From: Phenylobacterium sp.
Lineage (GTDB): Bacteria > Pseudomonadota > Alphaproteobacteria > Caulobacterales > Caulobacteraceae
Assembly: GCA_020402585.1 (NCBI GenBank)
Contig: JADBZH010000112.1
Coordinates: 1-42,872, forward strand
DNA length: 42,872 bases
Direction of reading: 5' to 3'
Shown here: one piece after another, positions 41,337 through 42,872 of the stretch
Layout of the letters: each line of letters starts with the position of its first letter
Numbering within the stretch: position 1 is the first letter of the stretch
Translations under genes and position numbers: made by a program
Notes under the pieces: model-generated
Databases searched by the model: none
Seen by the model: only the letters and a program-made list of their open reading frames with translations
Told to the model about the DNA's origin: nothing

Positions 41337-42380
41337 TCAGAACGGCCCCTGGAAATCATTGCCCGGGACGTCATGTGGATGGGGACGCGCGGAAAGCGAG
41401 CCAATCTCGAGGGGGGTTCCCACCAGGTCGCCAATCGCCTCTGCAATGTGCTCTGCCCGCACGTGATAGCCCAGGGTCAAGGCCGGACTCGTCGCCTCAG
41501 GCGCGTCCGGCATGGCAAGACGACGCGGCGGCGCGCGGAGATGCCCCCAGCAGCGGGTGGCGATGCGGGCGACGATCTCCCCCGCGACTCCGCCCGTCTC
41601 ATGGCCCGGATCCAGGACCAGGAGCCGGCCGGTCTTGTGAACGGACGACTCTATGGCGTCCCAATCCAGAGGGCGGATCGAACGGAGGTCGATCAGGTCG
41701 CAGGCGACACCCTGCGAGGCGACGTGGTCAACCGCCTGCAGGGCCTCAAGGCTCAGGATCGAACTGGCGACGACAGTCACGTCCCCGCCCTGCCGCAGCC
41801 GATGGGCCCTGCCGATGGGAACCCGATGGTCGCCAGCCGGTGTCTCCCCGCGGGCGCCGTGCAGCCACCGGTGCTCGAGGAAGATGACAGGATCCTGCCC
41901 GAAGATGGCGCTCAGCAGCAGGCCCTTGGCGTCCGCAGGCGTGGCTGGGCTCACAACGCACAGGCCGGGGATGTGGGCGAACATGGCCTGGAGGTTCTGG
42001 GAATGCGTGGGTCCCTGCCCCCAGCCCCGGCCCAGGATCATCCGGATCGTCAGAGGAACTCCACGTCGGCCGCCGAACATGAAACGCCACTTGGCCGCAT
42101 TGTTGATAATCTGGTCGAGGGACAGGAGCGCGAAATCGAGACGCTGGTGGGTGAGGACAGGCCGAAGGCCTCCCAGGGCCGCGCCGATTCCGACGCCGGT
42201 CATGGCGTTCTCCGCGGTCGGCATGTCGAACACCCGGTCCGCGCCGAACTGTTCCTGAAGGCCCAGGGTCGTGCCAAAGACCCCCTTGGGATCGGGTGCG
42301 CCGAGGCCGTAGACAATCACGGCGGGATCCTGTTCCAGGGCCACCGCGAGGGCGTCGCGCACCGCCTCGGCGTAGGTCAT
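41337..42380 (-). CDS. 2-oxo acid dehydrogenase E1 beta-like subunit (transketolase fold)
   Basis: This 347-residue protein has the E1 beta layout: MTYAEAVRDALAVALEQDP, then VFDMPTAENAMTGVGIGAA (with the Glu expected to contact the thiamine aminopyrimidine), LSLDQIINNAAKWRFMFGG, the loop GRGWGQGPTHSQNLQAMFAH and the PATPADAKGLL segment. The C-terminal swivelling domain follows (VTVVASSILSLEALQAV). Canonical PDH E1 beta usually has FxDF where this protein reads HQRLDFALLS. It overlaps the E1 alpha gene by four bases (ATGA at 42380) and forms a heterotetramer with it. No E2 lipoyl transferase is seen in the window, so the pair may act in an atypical pathway such as surface-sugar or hydroxyketone formation. 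Confidence 0.9.
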   Translation of the reverse strand: MTYAEAVRDALAVALEQDPAVIVYGLGAPDPKGVFGTTLGLQEQFGADRVFDMPTAENAMTGVGIGAALGGLRPVLTHQRLDFALLSLDQIINNAAKWRFMFGGRRGVPLTIRMILGRGWGQGPTHSQNLQAMFAHIPGLCVVSPATPADAKGLLLSAIFGQDPVIFLEHRWLHGARGETPAGDHRVPIGRAHRLRQGGDVTVVASSILSLEALQAVDHVASQGVACDLIDLRSIRPLDWDAIESSVHKTGRLLVLDPGHETGGVAGEIVARIATRCWGHLRAPPRRLAMPDAPEATSPALTLGYHVRAEHIAEAIGDLVGTPLEIGSLSARPHPHDVPGNDFQGPF

Positions 42381-42872
42381 CAGGGGAATGGCGCGATCTC
42401 CCGCGAATAGATGTCGGTGGAGGCCAAGACCGGATCCGGGAAGGGTGAGGCCTCGGCGAAGGCGAAGGCCGCCTCTATTTCCGCCTGGATCTCCGCCTCG
42501 GCAGCCGCCAGCCAGGCCGGATCCAGGGCGCCCTCTTCGCGGAGTTCCTGCATCAGGCGCGGAATGGGATCGCGGGCCTTCCAGGCCAGGTACTCCGCCT
42601 CGGTCCGGTAGCCCAGGTCGTTGTCGAACAGGGGCCCGCAGTGCTCCCGCCAACGATAGGTCGCCAGTTCCACGAACTGCGGTCCGTCACCCGACCGCGC
42701 CCGGTCAGCGGCTGACTTTAGGAGGCCGTAGGCGGCCCGGGGATCGTTCCCGTCGCCTGAAGACGCCTGAAGTCCCACGGCGGCGGCGACATCGGACAAC
42801 GCCCGGCCGGCTGGTTGGCGCACCTCCAGGGGGGAATAAACCGAGTAGAGGTTGTTCTCGCAGACGAAGAGG
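42380..42872 (-). CDS. E1 alpha-like subunit, 5' end outside the window
   Basis: The frame is open through the right edge: it begins at the last base with LFVCENNLYSVYSPLEVRQP, the typical end of the thiamine-diphosphate magnesium loop, and continues with FVELATYRWREHCGPLFDND, typical E1 alpha C-terminal half. The TGA at 42380-42382 overlaps the ATG of the E1 beta gene. The N-terminal half, with the GDG motif, lies outside. Together with the beta subunit it would carry out thiamine-dependent decarboxylation of a 2-oxo acid. Confidence 0.88.
   Translation of the reverse strand, partial: LFVCENNLYSVYSPLEVRQPAGRALSDVAAAVGLQASSGDGNDPRAAYGLLKSAADRARSGDGPQFVELATYRWREHCGPLFDNDLGYRTEAEYLAWKARDPIPRLMQELREEGALDPAWLAAAEAEIQAEIEAAFAFAEASPFPDPVLASTDIYSREIAPFP

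Noticed and set aside
1..42872. CRISPR arrays, prophage, plasmid replication or restriction systems
   Set aside because: I looked for regularly spaced repeats and typical genes on both strands and found none.

Overview
The window is GC-rich, densely coded DNA of an alphaproteobacterium. A Caulobacterales member (Phenylobacterium or Caulobacter type) is my best guess, with a sphingomonad second. The guess rests on the large TonB-dependent receptor, SDR/GST-rich catabolic clusters, DUF6632 and DUF962 genes, and palindromes that resemble known alphaproteobacterial intergenic repeats. I see no rRNA, complete tRNA, CRISPR array, intact insertion sequence, phage gene or plasmid replication gene.

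Layout. (1) 1-8761 is a compact catabolic island with two SnoaL-like proteins, an orphan protein, a MetE-type zinc methyltransferase-like protein, an HpaI-type aldolase, a bicupin, an HpsN-like member of the histidinol dehydrogenase family, an SDR and a sodium:solute symporter. Start/stop overlaps show two tightly coupled operons, but the substrate is unknown. (2) 8953-10118 holds a fasciclin protein and a four-helix membrane protein with clear terminators. (3) 10270-19384 holds a 1048-residue TonB receptor, a small secreted protein, a DASS carboxylate transporter and a GPH-type MFS transporter. It also holds two decayed copies of an MFS-tail/DASS-head junction that carry a palindrome. (4) 19612-24545 is a set of single genes: GST-like, Gdx-type SMR exporter, TetR, DUF962, SDR, VOC and methyltransferase. 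(5) 24771-25290 is a chimeric remnant that joins an SDR gene head to the tail of a DUF962/SDR gene pair. (6) 25424-33716 is an aromatic-degradation cluster: GST and FAH hydrolase on the minus strand, an AT-rich divergent control region, then FAD hydroxylase, TetR, single-domain extradiol-type dioxygenase, SDR, GST, SDR and 2-hydroxychromene-2-carboxylate isomerase-like protein on the plus strand. (7) 33769-38992 holds a carotenoid-cleavage-type oxygenase with a DUF2141 protein, a spinster-like MFS transporter and a PhoX-like protein. (8) 39026-42872, all on the minus strand, holds an MDR dehydrogenase without the structural-zinc cysteines, a GT9-like protein, and a non-canonical E1 beta/alpha pair running off the window edge.

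How the genes work together. The cluster in (6) reads as hydroxylation, ring cleavage, glutathione-dependent isomerisation and FAH hydrolysis of an aromatic compound, probably controlled by its own TetR protein. The island in (1) looks like import by the sodium symporter, two NAD(P)-dependent oxidations (SDR and HpsN-like), group transfer by the MetE-like protein and a retro-aldol step by HpcH/HpaI. This combination matches no pathway I know and is the best candidate for an undescribed system here. The repeats in (3) and (5) record several local recombination events.
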